DNA of 64,000 bases from Pisolithus tinctorius (taxonomy: Eukaryota; Basidiomycota; Agaricomycetes; Boletales; Pisolithaceae): NCBI GenBank assembly GCA_024663395.1, contig JANFAH010000090.1:62001-126000 (forward strand). Reading direction: 5' to 3'. The notes under the pieces are model-generated. The model had not been told where the DNA came from. It saw only the letters and a program-made list of their open reading frames with translations, and made no database searches. Shown piece by piece: positions 36,440 through 48,824 of the stretch; positions within the stretch are counted from its first letter, which is position 1, and each line of letters starts with the position of its first letter. Position numbers and translations under genes: made by a program.

Positions 36440-39400
36440 ATGGAAGAACCTATGAATGACCAATTTTCCGTAGACAAAGCTTCGAAGCTTTTAGTACTGA
36501 TGCCTGTCATGTTAGAAAACCCCACCCGTAAATGCCTTGTAACAGGAGGCTATGGATTTATAGTAAGTGGTGCCTTGCCTTTTTGTAGGATATTGCCGAA
36601 CTTTTCATCCAATCTATTAGGGTTCTCACGTAGCGAAGGCCCTCTTCGAGCGTGGCCATTTCGTGCGCATCGCTAGCGATACCCCTTCATCTCCCTTCGC
36701 AGAAAGAATCAGCACCGAGGTCCTTGTCGGGAACGTGTGTGACCCATCCTTTTGCGAGCGTGCCGTGAGAGGGATCGACACTGTCCTTCACTTCGCGGCC
36801 AACATGGGTGGCATGGGGGTCATCCACGAAGAGAATGAATTGATGATTTATCGGGATAATCTGACCATGACGCATAACATGCTCTTTGCGTCTCGTCTCG
36901 CAGGTGTACGCTCCTTCTTCTACGCATCCTCAGCTTGCGTGTACCCTGTATCCCTGCAAGGGGATTCCCAAGCTGACGTTTTCCTGAAGGAAAGCGACAC
37001 TTGGAGGGACTGCGCACCACCCAACCCCCAGGGTCTCTACGGTTTGGAGAAACTCTCCTCGGAGCTACTGCTGTTGCACGGCGGGGGAGACATGGATATT
37101 CGCATTGCTCGTTTCCACAATGTGTATGGACCTCGTGGCGCGTGGATGGACGGCCGCGAGAAAGTTCCCGCTGCGTTGATCCGAAAGGCACTCGCAGCAG
37201 CGGCACTGCAGGAGGCCACTCTAACACTGGAAATTTGGGGGGACGGAAAACAGCGCCGCAGTTTCCTTTACATCGACGACTGTGTCGATGCGGTCCTGCT
37301 GCTTCTCAATTCCTCGTGCAGGGACCCGCTCAACATCGGTTCAGACCGTTCCGTAACCATCAATTATCTGGCAGAGGTTGCGTGCTCATGCGCAGGACTG
37401 CAAACGAAAGATGTCCGATTTAATCACGTTGAAGCTTCTGGGCTGGTCGGTGTGTCGGCACGGAACTCAGACAACACGTCCATCCAGGGAACACTGGGGT
37501 GGTCTCCCAAGGTATCGTTGGAGGATGGGATTAAAAGGACCACCGAATGGATCAAGGATGAAATGCAGAAGATGTTTTTAGCTATCACTGATGAGGAACG
37601 CACACTTGCGCTGCGGAACCTTAAACGCAGTCGAGTACTCGCTTTATCAAGCGGATATATCACATTTGCAGTCCTTCTTCCAATCACTTCTCGTGGTTCG
37701 GAACCTCCGACTCGGTGCCTGTCCACGTTGAGTACTTTTGCCGAATCACTTCAGAACACTACGTGGCGGGACACACATCAAATAGGTGGTCTCCGTTTCA
37801 AGGTCAAGGTCTATCTTGCCATCGATGAGAACGATCCAGTTCTCAGGAAATGTGACGACACCGGGGTCAACATTGCTGAAGCCGTCCTTCTGTCGAAGAA
37901 CATCACTTCCGTTGCTATCGAGATCTGCAACCAGCCGCCTGGCCACGTATGTGCTATCTGGCGCCAATGTGCAGAGCGGGCTATGAAGGATGGGTGCGAT
38001 TATTTTGTTCTGATGGGAGATGACGTTGTATTGGAGGACGAAGGCTGGATGCGAGTTGTGCATGCCGAGTTCCTCGAAATATCCAAACGTCAACACGTTC
38101 CCAATGGTTTTGGCTGCGTCGCCTTCACAGACATCACGTTCCCCGGGTTTCCTACCTTCCCAATCATCCACCGCACCCACATGGACATTTTTTCCGGGCG
38201 TGTAGTTCCGGACAACTTCATTAATCAAGACGGAGATCCGTTCCTCTACCAGCTCTACCGTCGCTGGAACTGCTCTGCGATGGTTCCGTTACGGATTTCG
38301 AATGTAATCGGCGGTGCCCGCCTAGCACGTTATGATAAACAACACGCTGATGGCTGGAGATTTGGGCCACTGGACAAGGCTACAGACGCCACTGAGCAGT
38401 GGCTGCTACAGCACTGCCCAGTTGCCCCAAGGTTGTTGACGATTGACGTGGTCATTCCAAGCTATCGCGTACAACTCCCTTTTCTGGATCGCATACTTAG
38501 CCTTCAGTCGTCCTCGACATGTGTCGTGATGTTCATCATCATTGTCGACGATCCATGTGCATCGTCAATATGTGAATTGGAAAAGAAGTATGGCTACCGG
38601 CCGGACGTTTGTATCCGCGTCAATACCGAGAACTTGGGCGCCTCAGCCTCGCGCAACAGAGGCATGAAGGAGTCGGCCGCTGATTGGATCGTATTTCTCG
38701 ACGATGACGTACATCCGGATCCAAGCCTCCTTCAAGAAGCCGAAAGAGTTATTCGCGAACACCCCAAAGCGGCTGGTTTTATAGGTTGTACACACTTCCC
38801 GCCCGCAGAAACAATCTTCGAGACCGCCGTGCATCTGGCAGGGGTTTCGTATTTCTGGGATATCGCAGAGAAGATGGCAGGTGAAAGCGACATGCCATGG
38901 GGCGTAACCGCGAATATCATCGTACGCCGCGTCGAAGATGGGGTAGAGTTTGGATTGCAGTTTCCGAAGACGGGTGGAGGTGAAGATATCGATTTCATTC
39001 GCCAGAAAAGGGAGTATTCGATTTCCCATGGAGGAGAGGGCTTCCATGCCGCCCCGAATGTTTTAGCCACTCACCCATGGTGGAACGGCGGGAAAAGGTC
39101 ATACTGGCGTTTTTACTGGTGGTCCAAAGGCGATGGTCAGCTTATCAAGATGTACCCTGATTTGACCTACATGGATCATGCTCCCAACAGCGCGGAGCTC
39201 CTCCTACTGAGCTTGGTACTGGCACTGGCCGGTTCGGTGGTATATGCTTTTGCTGGCGTCAATATACCGCTTATCCTCGGAATTCATCTTGCAGCAGCAA
39301 CGTTCATAGGAAACATTGCGCACGACGTGTTTCGCCATCTTTGGAGAGACACAGCTCGCCACAACTCCACGATCACTGGTTTAAAATGGCCCCTGGCGGT

Positions 39401-39611
39401 GCTCGAAAGCGCCATAATTAGGATGACGAGTGAGATGGGCCGCCAGGTCGGCCAGCTGGAGAGGAAAGAGTTTCTCCCTGGGAGACGCTTCGAATGGTTC
39501 ACACACAGAGCAGGGTCTGGGCCAAGAGATGAAGAGAGGTTGAATTCCAGGCAGAGATTTATCGTCGTAGTTGGTATTCTTGCCGTCAGTCTTGCTAGTG
39601 TGTATCAGTAA
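36440..39611 (+). CDS. GDP-mannose 3,5-epimerase fused to two glycosyltransferase-like domains
   Basis: Two exons (36440-36562, 36621-39611) give 1,037 residues. Residues about 30-350 are a short-chain dehydrogenase-like epimerase closest to plant GDP-mannose 3,5-epimerase: NAD-binding TGGYGFIGSHV, FYASSACVYP, the catalytic YGLEK pair, FHNVYGP and NIGSD. Residues about 365-640 look like a GT-A-fold domain with FVLMGDDVVLEDEGW. Residues about 648-900 are a GT2-type glycosyltransferase with IDVVIPSYR, NLGASASRNRGMK and the metal-binding FLDDDVHPD. Hydrophobic helices follow (LLLLSLVLALAGSVVYAFAG) and one ends the protein, suggesting membrane attachment. The natural guess is that a sugar nucleotide made by the first part is used by the transferase parts. 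A donor GTAAGT at the very end could add a small exon. Confidence 0.87.
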
Positions 39612-41235
39612 GTTCTCTTCGAAGCTCTCGCGTAGTATGCATGTCAGTCTTTCCCCTTCTTCCGATAGTTTCTCTGTATGCTTGTCCTGTCCTTGTCCAA
39701 TACCACATTTTCGGTACCTTCCACCTTGCGCTAAATCTTACAGTACCTAGCCTTCGTTCGGCCTGGAACCTGACGCGCGCGACGGGACGGCAACGTGAGA
39801 ATCAGCCGCACCTGGTGGCATTGCGGTCTGTCTTAGTGCAGTCCTTCGGTTGGCCCGCAACGGCCCCCGTGAGCTTTGCGTCATCACTTCATACCATCGC
39901 GTATGCATCAATATGAGTGATTTCCTTACCGTGATGTCTGTCTGAAACAACTATGCCCTCTATCACGTCTTCCGTAACGCCTTTTAGATTATTCGCTGTG
40001 GATCTGGACCTGGGACCTCTCACTGTATCACCTACGCAACCGCTCTTTAATGTACCTCGGGAGCTTTGTTTCCCGCGGAGCTCAAGGTGTACAGTGAGGT
40101 TAAAGGCACTGTTTTCATTACGAACATCACCGGGGAGATAGGCTTCGGCGGTGGTGAGGGCGACTGTATCAGCAGGAAGAACAGTCCGCTGCAATCATCC
40201 CATTCCTAAGCGACCCATCTTCAGATACGTACCCCGCACCAGGGTGCTTTGCCCGACTGACTGTCCGCATCCCCTTCGTAAGCGGTCTCGGGGTTCGTCC
40301 TTTCGAAGCGGAAACTCTGGTGGGTGACTCGAAGAGGTTCCGGGTTATTTCCTTCGATATTGTGGAGGGTGGCGGCTTGACACGAACGACTGTTTTATAT
40401 GTCCCCTATTTCTTGAATCCTCTTACACTCTCAGCCAATCTTGTCCGACCGCCGCTCTGGCACGGTGCGGTTGTGTGTTTGATGGTAAAAGCCCTCGGTG
40501 AAGAAACCCACCCGTCCCATGGGTGGATACCGTCCTACTATAGGTTGCCTTGAGGTCAATATCGACCAACATGCTCTGGATGTCGGAGGTCAATATTGCC
40601 GGAAACCTGCGTTCTTACCATTTGGGTACCATTCATACGGGTAAGTCTGCTTATAGAGAATATCGACTCCATCTCGTATCCCCTTTGCCCTTGTCTAGGT
40701 ATTCCTGCGAAATGTGTCTCGACATCCGAGTCTTCGCAGGTGTCCGTTCGATTTTCGGCATTCTCTGGGATTCATGAGTTCAACCTGTCCTGAACCATTA
40801 CTGTCAGGTCCAATTTTCAGCTTCTCCGCAATTGCAACGCAAAGGTTACTGGCGGAGCGCTGAGCAGCCAAGTGAAAGTTGGAGTTAGTCACTCGAAAGC
40901 ATCTCGAAACCATGGCGATATATATAAATAATACGCATGTCCTTGAAACGCATAACGATAACATGAATACAGCGACAACAATGTTGACACATCATAATAA
41001 GACTTGCCCCACTAACGCCACCACCAAGGGGTAGCGAACGGAGGAGAAAGTAGGGGAAAAAGCGTGAACTATGTGACAGACCGATGGAAGTGAAGTCGCT
41101 GGAAAACATGTTGAAAATGTTTATAGAAGCATAAGTCATATGGGCCGGGATCAGGAGCAGCACTGCATAGGCTAAGATACGCGACAAGCTGAGCACAATC
41201 AGCAACCAAGGGCAAAAAAAATAAAGCACGTACGA
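39612..41235. other. 1.6-kb region without an assigned gene
   Basis: Several moderate frames occur on both strands. A plus-strand stretch at 40270-40500 (for example GLGVRPFEAETLVGDSKRF) and a spliceable pair near 40560-40790 look more protein-like than chance, but no full model or family could be built, so they may be remnants. The segment after 40900 is AT-rich and probably 3' flank of the minus-strand coiled-coil gene. Confidence 0.4.
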
Positions 41236-44200
41236 TTACAAGGAAACCTCGGTTGCCCTGCAACCCTTGCAGGCGCTCACCATGAAACAGGAACCAGTAC
41301 CGGTAAAGGTTTCCTGACTCAATCTGCTCTTCAACTTCTCCAACTGCTTGTTCCTGCAGACAAATCCTCGCTCGGTAGTGCATTGCGCATGGTCTTCGGC
41401 ACAGGACATCAAAGGAACCGACTCGAAACCGTCCGGATTTTGGCTGGGTGAGCCACTACTGGACATGATGCACGACGCAATCGCAGTCGCACCTGGCGTC
41501 CACGAAAAAGGTATAAAATTTGACAGCTTTTGTAATTTCTGCAATGAAAATCGTGCCGAAAGCGGAGAAGGCATGATAGAGGGTAGCGATACTGAAGGAA
41601 TTTGCTGCTGATGATAGCGATCACCACCACTAGGCTCGTAACTGGTCACCTCCGGCGTGGCGCTGCCACTTTCCGGGGGGCATCTGAAGGTGGACACGAC
41701 ATCGTTGGCTGTGAAACGCAAGAGGAAGAAAATGAGTTAAGCGTACTCATGGATAATCTAGGCTGAGGCTTAGTCGAACCGTTTGGATTTCGGGAGAGAT
41801 CTTTTGCAGTACGGACTACGGATGCTCTTGGTTTTGTCGGCGTAGACTGTGCGACAGCTGATGGCAAAGGTTTGGGTTGCGGTATGAAGGTTGAAACATT
41901 GCCTCCTTTCTTGGATGGAGGAGTGATGAACGAACACCTAGGGAGGTTAGCTAGTGTCGAACGACCTGTCGGCGGCTTTGATGGTGTGAGCGGCGCTGAT
42001 GGTGACTGAGTGAATGAACGAAGCGCAGTTGCACGCGGGATCGAAGACGGCGACATTGTAGTTCTGCTAGAGGGCCGGCTATCGCAACTAGCGCTGGGCT
42101 GCACAGGAGATGGAGTAGCAGGTGCCTCGGGTAGGGCGCGAACATCAACTGGAGGGAATTGGGAAATTGGTGGTTCCTGCTCTTCGTAAACGGGCACAGG
42201 TTTTCTTGGCACTGAGTGAGATTCCGACTCAACTGGAGCTATGGTTGTGGTAGGTGGCGAAACACAAATTTGTGGTGGGGTGATGCAAATAGTAGGAGGT
42301 GGGTTGAAGATGAAGCGAATACCACCTTCGACTTCCTCGCCTACAAACTCGTCGTCTGTATCTTCTTCATCATCCTCATGCACCGTATCAAGGCTCCTCA
42401 CCAGAGCTGGCGGTTCAACCACGACGCCAATGTCAGCAGGCAAAACGAACGGTGGCATTTCATCCTCGTCATCCGCAGGACAGAAGGCAGATGCAAATAA
42501 GCTCTTCGTCCTCTCTTCCGAACCAAGGTGAGGAGACATGTCAACGTCGTCCAGACAACCAAAGAAGTGGTCTACATCTTCCTTTTGCTCCGATGGAACA
42601 ATGGCATGGCCTCTTGGGAAAGTCCACGTCTTAGAAAGCGTTGCGTGGCGGCCGTGAGCGGGGTTGTTGAGAGGTTTGGCAGCCTCACCCCCGCTCGCGA
42701 CATCGAATTTGAGTACCATTTCCTCCGCCGAGCCAGCGGATGAACCACCTGGACTCTGGAAACTGAGATCTGAGTCGTCCTCGTCTTCGTATCCAGCCAG
42801 GGCATCCACCTCTTCTTCGGAGAGATCCTCTTCAGCAACCACGTCCAAGGTCGAACCAGCCTTCATAAAGCTGTCATCTAGCGACTCGACCTCGGTGGAA
42901 CTTTCGGAATCGATGGATTGGAAGCCGAATTCACGGGAACCGCCGAATCGTGAGGGCATGATTGACTTTATTCCAAAACCATTCGTGAGACGAGGGACCG
43001 CAGGCGCGTTGAAAAGGCCAGCATCGTCCAAAAGGTGTTCTAACTCCTGCCTGCGTTCGCGTTCTTGTTCGAGAGCAGCGCGAAGTCGCGCACATTCGTC
43101 AACTGTCGCATCGGCATCCCTTAGGCGCTCTTTGAGTTTATTGACTTCTTCCTTGAGTTCGTCCCGTTCGCGTGTCAGCGCTGTCTTTTCAACCAAGGAG
43201 AGATCGAGAGCGGCAATTTTGTCTTCTATCGCTTTTTCAAGTTGCGTTTTTTCAACCTCGAGCAGACCAAGGCGGGAACGTGCAACCCAAGCATCCCGCC
43301 TCTCAACCTCAATGCGTTTAGCAAGCACACCCGCTCGTTCGTCAGCGTCAGAAACGCGCTTCCGCCAACCGTCTACGTCCCGCTTCAGCTCGTCGCGTTC
43401 AGCCTTCAAGTCAGAGATTAACTGAAGCATCTCGTCGCTAGGCTCAGAAGACCCCACAGAAACCTCTGAGGAATATGAAAGAGGCCGAGGGGAGTACAAG
43501 GACGATCTTTTGCGGAGGGTACGCTCCAGTTCGGTGATGCGGGTCAAGAGCACGTTGTGAGACCTAAATAAAAAATGCTGCTCCGCTACTGTAAGAGGCT
43601 TCTCGACGGCAAGGGACTGGTCACTCGAAATAGAAAAGTGACGGTCAGATGTTGGGGTCATTTCAGGCGACGGCAATGTTACCACATCCCGTGGTGTCGA
43701 GTCCACCGAACGCTTGTAGGAAATGCTGCTACGCCGCTTGATGACGTTAGAGGTGTTGGTCAGAGAGTGCCTCTTGCTGAATGAACGGGGAACGGCCGAC
43801 GGGTGAGCTATGGAATCGGTCTCGCTTGTCGTAATATCAGACGATAACGTAAGAGCTCTCAAACCGGCGCGAGGGCTGGGAGTAGTTGAGGGAGTCGGCA
43901 AGCCACCGGAAGTAACCACCGCAATGCCGCTGACGAGGGAGAGCGGACGCAGATTGAGGCTGGTAGGGCGTGGACGGGAGGGTTTAGCATGCTCTACTGA
44001 ATGGACAGGTGGGGATGTCTCCTTTGGCTGTTCTGGAAACGTGTCGTTTTGCTCCTCTAACTCCTCTTCCTCTTCTTCTTCCTCAATGAGGGTGTGGAGC
44101 TGGTCCTTTGCAACCGAGGACACAAACATCTTACCAGAGTCGCGCTTTCCCATGAGACCAGTAACGCCAAGGTTGTTGATGGCGGAAGTTGGAGGGAAGG

Positions 44201-44815
44201 CAGATTTCGTAGCTATGTTCTATATTAGTTCCCGGTGCACCACAAATAGCGATGGTCGTCAACTCACGGAAATCAAAAGTCTTGGTTGCGTCCGGGGATG
44301 TTATGTCTGGGATTTCCACCTTGGAGAACGTGAGATCAGGCTTTCCCTCGAGTGCAAGGAGGGCGCGACGACGGATAGAGTCCCTGTCACCCAAATTGAT
44401 GTTGTCATCCGAGTGCGCTGACGGAAGGTCCGGAACAGAAACGCCCATCAACTCTGCCGACTCGCGGCGCGTAGAGACTGAGGAGCGGCGCTTGTGGTGG
44501 GAGCCGCGTTTGGTTGGGGCCACGTTAGATGGTACATGGGTACTTGAAGAGAAGTCAAACGCTGGAACAGAGGGAACAGACGTGGAGATAGACAGAGAAG
44601 AAATGGAAGAAATAGAGTTGTTTCGAGAATGAGATCGTCTGTGAGAGAGTTTGCTGAGGGTGTGAGCGGGGGCACTGCCGCCCATCTTGAATGATTCAAA
44701 CTAAGAAGGGGTCAAGAGGGGTATGAGCAGTGAGCGAGGAGACAATACAGACCCTCAGTTTGGCCGCCGTATCGGAGTCTTGAGCCGGGTTAGAGACGTT
44801 GACAGAAGGGTCCAT
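41236..44815 (-). CDS. Large coiled-coil protein with long disordered regions
   Basis: Four exons (44753-44815, 44268-44700, 41747-44212, 41236-41708) give 1,144 residues. The first 300 residues are Ser/Arg-rich, with acidic runs (EEEEEEEELEEQ). Residues about 375-580 are a strongly charged coiled coil (ELERTLRKRSSLY, ELKRDVDGWRKRVSDADERA, LTRERDELKEEVNKLKERL). The rest is acidic or Pro/Ser-rich, low complexity. The C-terminal exon ends with a conserved-looking Cys segment (CTTERGFVCRNKQLEKLKSR). The last intron is only 38 bases, near the lower limit for fungi, but the frame and the Cys segment support it. Function is not recognised; the architecture is typical of cytoskeletal or septum-associated scaffolds, which is only a guess. 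Confidence 0.7.
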
Positions 44816-45057
44816 GATGTAAGTAGCAATGAAAGAGTGTGGTGTCAGGAAGAGAGCGTGGGGTGAGCAAACAAAAGAATGGAATGGAATGGGTCCGTCT
44901 CGAGTAGATGGCCAGCGGTGGAGACGAGATGGCAGCAGCGAAGAAATTCCAACCGTTTGCAAACAAGTCCTATCACCAACTTCAAACTCCGCTCCTCCGC
45001 ATTCGACTTCCTTACTCGGATTAGCAAACGGGTGTCTGGTCAGTGGTAATACCAACG

Positions 45058-45937
45058 ATGCCTCAGATCGCCAGTCTAGACCCAGCCAAGACCGCATTCT
45101 TTCTTTGCGACTTGCAGACACGCTTCAGTAAGTCAGATTGGTGTCTTTCGTGCAGCGAGACAACATCTCCTCAGAGCAAGCGATATATGGCTTCGACGAA
45201 CTCGTCTTGACCGCCAACAAGATGCTCAAAGTCGCAAAGGTGGGCGTGCCTCGCTAGAAGGTTGAGGTGACCACTCACGACATCAGCTCTTGAATATACC
45301 TGTCGTTGTAACAGAACAGAACCCCAAAGGTAGCGATCGTGGTCATCGACGATCATTCACTTACACTCGCCCGTAGGCCTCGGACCAACCACACCGGAAA
45401 TAGACCTGGATTCACTTGGTGATTTGTGCATCCTGACCATCGAGAAAGTCCTTTTCTCGATGATGGTTCCTGAGGTCAAAACCCAGCTCCAAGAACGTCC
45501 TCATATTAGATCAGTTGTCTTGTTCGGCATCGAGGTCAGTTGGATTCCCAGCGCACGAGAACCGCTCAAGTATACAACGCCGAGCATGCACTTTAGTCTC
45601 ACGTTTGCGTGTTGCAAACTGTTTTGGACCTTCTCGAGGAGGGTTATGACGTACATGTCCTTGCCGATGGAGTATCGAGTTGCAACCGCGAAGAAGTCCC
45701 AGTCGCATTGTCTCGAATACAACAGGCAGGGGGATACATCACCACGAGCGAAAGCGCGGCTTTTCAGTTGCAACGTGTGTTCAGAGCTGGTTTATACGCG
45801 GTCCATCGTCTGACAACGCTTCTTCAGGGGGCGCTGGAACGACCCAATTCAAAGAGTTTGCAAAGATTATCAAGGATGAGAAAGACAACACTACGCGTGC
45901 GATACAGAAATTGGTTCAGTTGCGCAGCTCACTGTAA
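45058..45937 (+). CDS. Isochorismatase-family cysteine hydrolase (ISOC1/2 type)
   Basis: Six exons (45058-45127, 45160-45239, 45287-45329, 45377-45534, 45597-45774, 45828-45937) give 212 residues, the normal size. The catalytic triad of the family is visible: Asp in [10 protein letters not shown], Lys in [13 protein letters not shown], and Cys in [27 protein letters not shown] is the usual substrate-loop region. Substrate is unknown; relatives act on isochorismate, nicotinamide or other amides. The second exon's start (45160) was picked to keep the frame. It is divergent from the coiled-coil gene, 242 bases apart. Confidence 0.88.
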
Positions 45938-46084
45938 ACTACACGAACCGAGAGAATGAAGTGTACTCTTAAGACATACAGCGTGGGAAAACAGAAGTAA
46001 AGGCGTGTTACTGGCTGGCGCCTCGTTCCTCGTCAAGCCAAGTCAGCCAACACACCAGACCCTCACCTTTCAACACCACCCAGA

Positions 46085-46514
46085 ATGTTTGGAAAGCTCA
46101 TCCACCTTGGCATAGATGCCCTCCTAGTCAGCGCGCTGCTAGCTGGTGTTCGCCGGACAACCGGTCTCACGTGCGTCGGGACTTGACTCTGCTCTGATGT
46201 ACTGAGACGGATCTATGGGCCCGTTTAGACCTGCACTCTCCCAAGTGCCCAACAAGGACATTCGCCGTAAGTAATTACGATAACTTCTACGTCTCCCATT
46301 AACTCGAGATAAGAATTCCTGCGCACATATCTCGAATTCGGTGAGTTGTTATATATCTCCCCTGTAGTCCAGTATCCCCATAACGCATTTCGCAGGAGAG
46401 TATGCATTCGACTTCGCAGTCGTCATCTTCGGGGTACTTTGCGGTCGCCATAAACCCTCCAATTCTCACTGACGTGGTCTCTTGCAGCGGTCAAGTTCCT
46501 TTGAGCGCAAGTGA
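46085..46514 (+). CDS. ATG44: Mitofissin Atg44 (DUF1748 family)
   Basis: Five tiny exons (46085-46170, 46229-46266, 46314-46340, 46396-46433, 46488-46514) give 71 residues, the usual length. Atg44 lies in the mitochondrial intermembrane space and drives mitochondrial fission during mitophagy. Family features are LIHLGIDALLVSALLAGVRR, TGLTPALSQVPNKDIR, TYLEFGEYAFDFAVVIFG and the C-terminal SSSFERK. Such micro-exons are easily missed by gene finders. It follows the isochorismatase gene on the same strand and converges with DAD1. Confidence 0.93.
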
Positions 46515-46778
46515 TAAGTCACCTGTGCAGCGCTAATCGCCCGGCGTCTCTTCCTCCTGGCCTCCGTCCAGTTGTTGCTTCATTCCTTCGCTTTTGCATT
46601 CACGTGGAAACAGTTATATGCGGACTCACCATTACTCATGCTCTGTACTTACAAATCCGGGAAATAATTATTCTGATCCAAACGCCTCTAGGGATGTAGC
46701 TATTTGGTGGGAGAGCAACGACGAACAGTCTTGGACAAGGATGGGGGAGAGGTATCTTATACGGCCAAGGCTAGACAT

Positions 46779-47274
46779 TCATCCAAGGAAATTGTACACG
46801 AAGAAATGCAGTACTATTGAGCCCAAGGCAAAATCTGCAAATGCTCTGTGGGGGAAATGTCAATGAGCGCGTATCCCTTCCTTGTCCATGGGGGCAACTA
46901 ACCGTTCTGGGGAGACATCGTTGAATTCCGACCGGTTTCCGGGGTTAACTTGTGCCCGAAGGGAAGCTGTAAGGACGAACTGTCCTACACAGCTAGCAAA
47001 GCTATCAGTCGCACACCATTCCGTGAGACATGAAATACTTCTTGTATAGACCGCGAAGCAAAACTCACCCAGCCAGGAAAGCATTGAAAGGGAAGTTGGT
47101 TACAAGGACGCAGTACGCGAATTGCATGATTCCCGAGAACATAATGAACACCAGGAAGGCGTCGACGAGCTTGAGTCGGTCTGGCGTGTTTTGAATGTAA
47201 GACTTCCACATGGCTGAAAGCGCGACTGAAGTCTCGGATGCCACAGATGCTTTTGAAGTCTTCGGTGCAGCCAT
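46779..47274 (-). CDS. OST2: Oligosaccharyltransferase subunit DAD1/Ost2
   Basis: Three exons (47069-47274, 46903-47001, 46779-46845) give 123 residues. It is a small subunit of the ER oligosaccharyltransferase that transfers the N-glycan to Asn residues. Three membrane segments are seen: DAFLVFIMFSGIMQFAYCVL, SCVGQFVLTASLRAQ and FALGSIVLHFFVYNFLG, with the family motif NPGNRSEFNDVSPERAFADF at the second splice. The open frame continues into the second intron and would give a false C-terminus if unspliced. It is divergent from the mitoribosomal gene, 168 bases apart. Confidence 0.95.
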
Positions 47275-47442
47275 TCTGTCTGTTGGTGGTATGGACGAGT
47301 CTATTGGCAACGGCGGGTGACGTTCCCCGGACCAGGATTATGTAATCAAACTACCCAGCTTCAGAAAAACTCCTTCGCGAGTTAACCCAAGGAGCAGGCC
47401 TGTCAGTGCGCCGATTACTGACCTTCTACCAGTACTCACCCT

Positions 47443-48664
47443 ATGGCCGCTGCAATAACACGCTCCGTGTTTTCGTCTTCGCGCTCTGTCCTTGCGACGT
47501 CAAGGTCGCCTGTGTGTTCGCAGCGGCGGGTCACGCGAAGAACCTTGCACACACGCAAGGAGCTCCCATACAAAGTTGAAGATGGTCTCGGGAACTTCAT
47601 GTCGCCTTCTACACTGAAAATGGTCGCTATGGAGTACCAGCAGGGACTCCTGGACCGTCTGAACGAGTATTTACGTGGTAAGCAACCGGCGCTGTTAATT
47701 TAACTTGCAAGAGTTCCCCCGAATTCAAAGTTTTTTGCGGACATTGTTGCTGGCAGATACCGACGACAGACGCAAAACGATTGCCCAGATTGTACTTGAT
47801 ACAGCTGAGCGGCCGGACAAAACCATGACGTTCAGATACGCCAGTCACGCGCTGAACAACAGCTTCTTCCTAAATTGTCTGGTGCGCCTCTATAAATCCT
47901 ATGCCGCAATCATGTACTCATTCTATTACCTTGGTTTTGGTTTCTAGCGTCCACCGACAGGCGACTTCGGTGAAAGTGACGTAGAGCGGTCCATGCTCGG
48001 TCCATCCATCCGTAAACAATTCGGAAACTTCGACACTCTTCGTTCACAGTTCTCCGCCGCCGTCTCGGGTATGTCTGGCTCGGGCTACGTCTGGTTTGTC
48101 ACCGACGCGAAGGGCAATCTCGCCTTCGTGCCCACCTTCGCGGCCGGCACACTTCTTGTCCGTTCGCGCACGGGCACCGTCGACCCGCTCAACCAACCTA
48201 TTCTCGGGGAAGGACACGATATCCCTCTCCCTAACCAAAATAACCAGCACTCGTTAGATCAACTTCGGAACTCCCATTCGCCTTCGGGCCCCGGGGCAGC
48301 ACCGACGTCACCTACAACCGGTGCATCACACGAACTCCCACCGCATGGTTCCAACCCGCTCTCCCGCATGCTACACACCTCGGCGTCGTCCCAAAACCTT
48401 TTTTCGTCTCGCGCACGTTCCGTGTACGACCCCTCCACGGGGACTGCTTCATGGGGAATTATGAACGACGCTGATATGCGCGACCTGAGGACCATCGGAG
48501 AGTATATTTACCCCTTGTTCTGCGTCAGCGTACACGAACATTGTTGGTTGCTTGACCATGGTATATGGGGCAAGGAAAAGTACATGAAGGAGTTCTGGTC
48601 GGTGGTGGACTGGGAACAGGTCGTACACAGGTTTGACACTTTCTCTGCTACAAGGAACACATAA
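47443..48664 (+). CDS. RSM26: Mitochondrial ribosomal small-subunit protein, SOD-like (mS42/Rsm26)
   Basis: Three exons (47443-47677, 47757-47881, 47948-48664) give about 358 residues. The N-terminus is Arg/Ser-rich with no acidic residue, as expected for mitochondrial import. The fold is that of Fe/Mn superoxide dismutase, but the first two metal-binding His positions are replaced (YQQGLLDRLNEY; LNNSFFLNC), as in the ribosomal members of the family. The block FCVSVHEHCWLLDHGIWGKE matches mS42-type proteins. It therefore serves as a structural part of the mitoribosome rather than as an enzyme. The end is uncertain: a splice at 48630 would give a shorter C-terminus ending VVHRAM. Confidence 0.85.
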
Positions 48665-48824
48665 CTTTACAGTAATTACTATGGGTCTATCCATGAATAG
48701 AGCTATGTAACGCACATATACCGCACCCCCACTACACTCCCATCTCCTTCATACATTCGGGGCCTGAAGCCGCACATAATGACCCAATGTACTTGCCAAA
48801 TATTCGATTACATTGAACCAAGGG

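Noticed and set aside
39950..40790. Possible split plus-strand gene
   Set aside because: A few stretches look protein-like and one intron is plausible, but no complete frame or family emerged, and the minus strand is equally open at 39889-40194.
47443..48664. Active superoxide dismutase
   Set aside because: Two of the metal-binding His positions are substituted and the sequence fits the mitoribosomal mS42 type.
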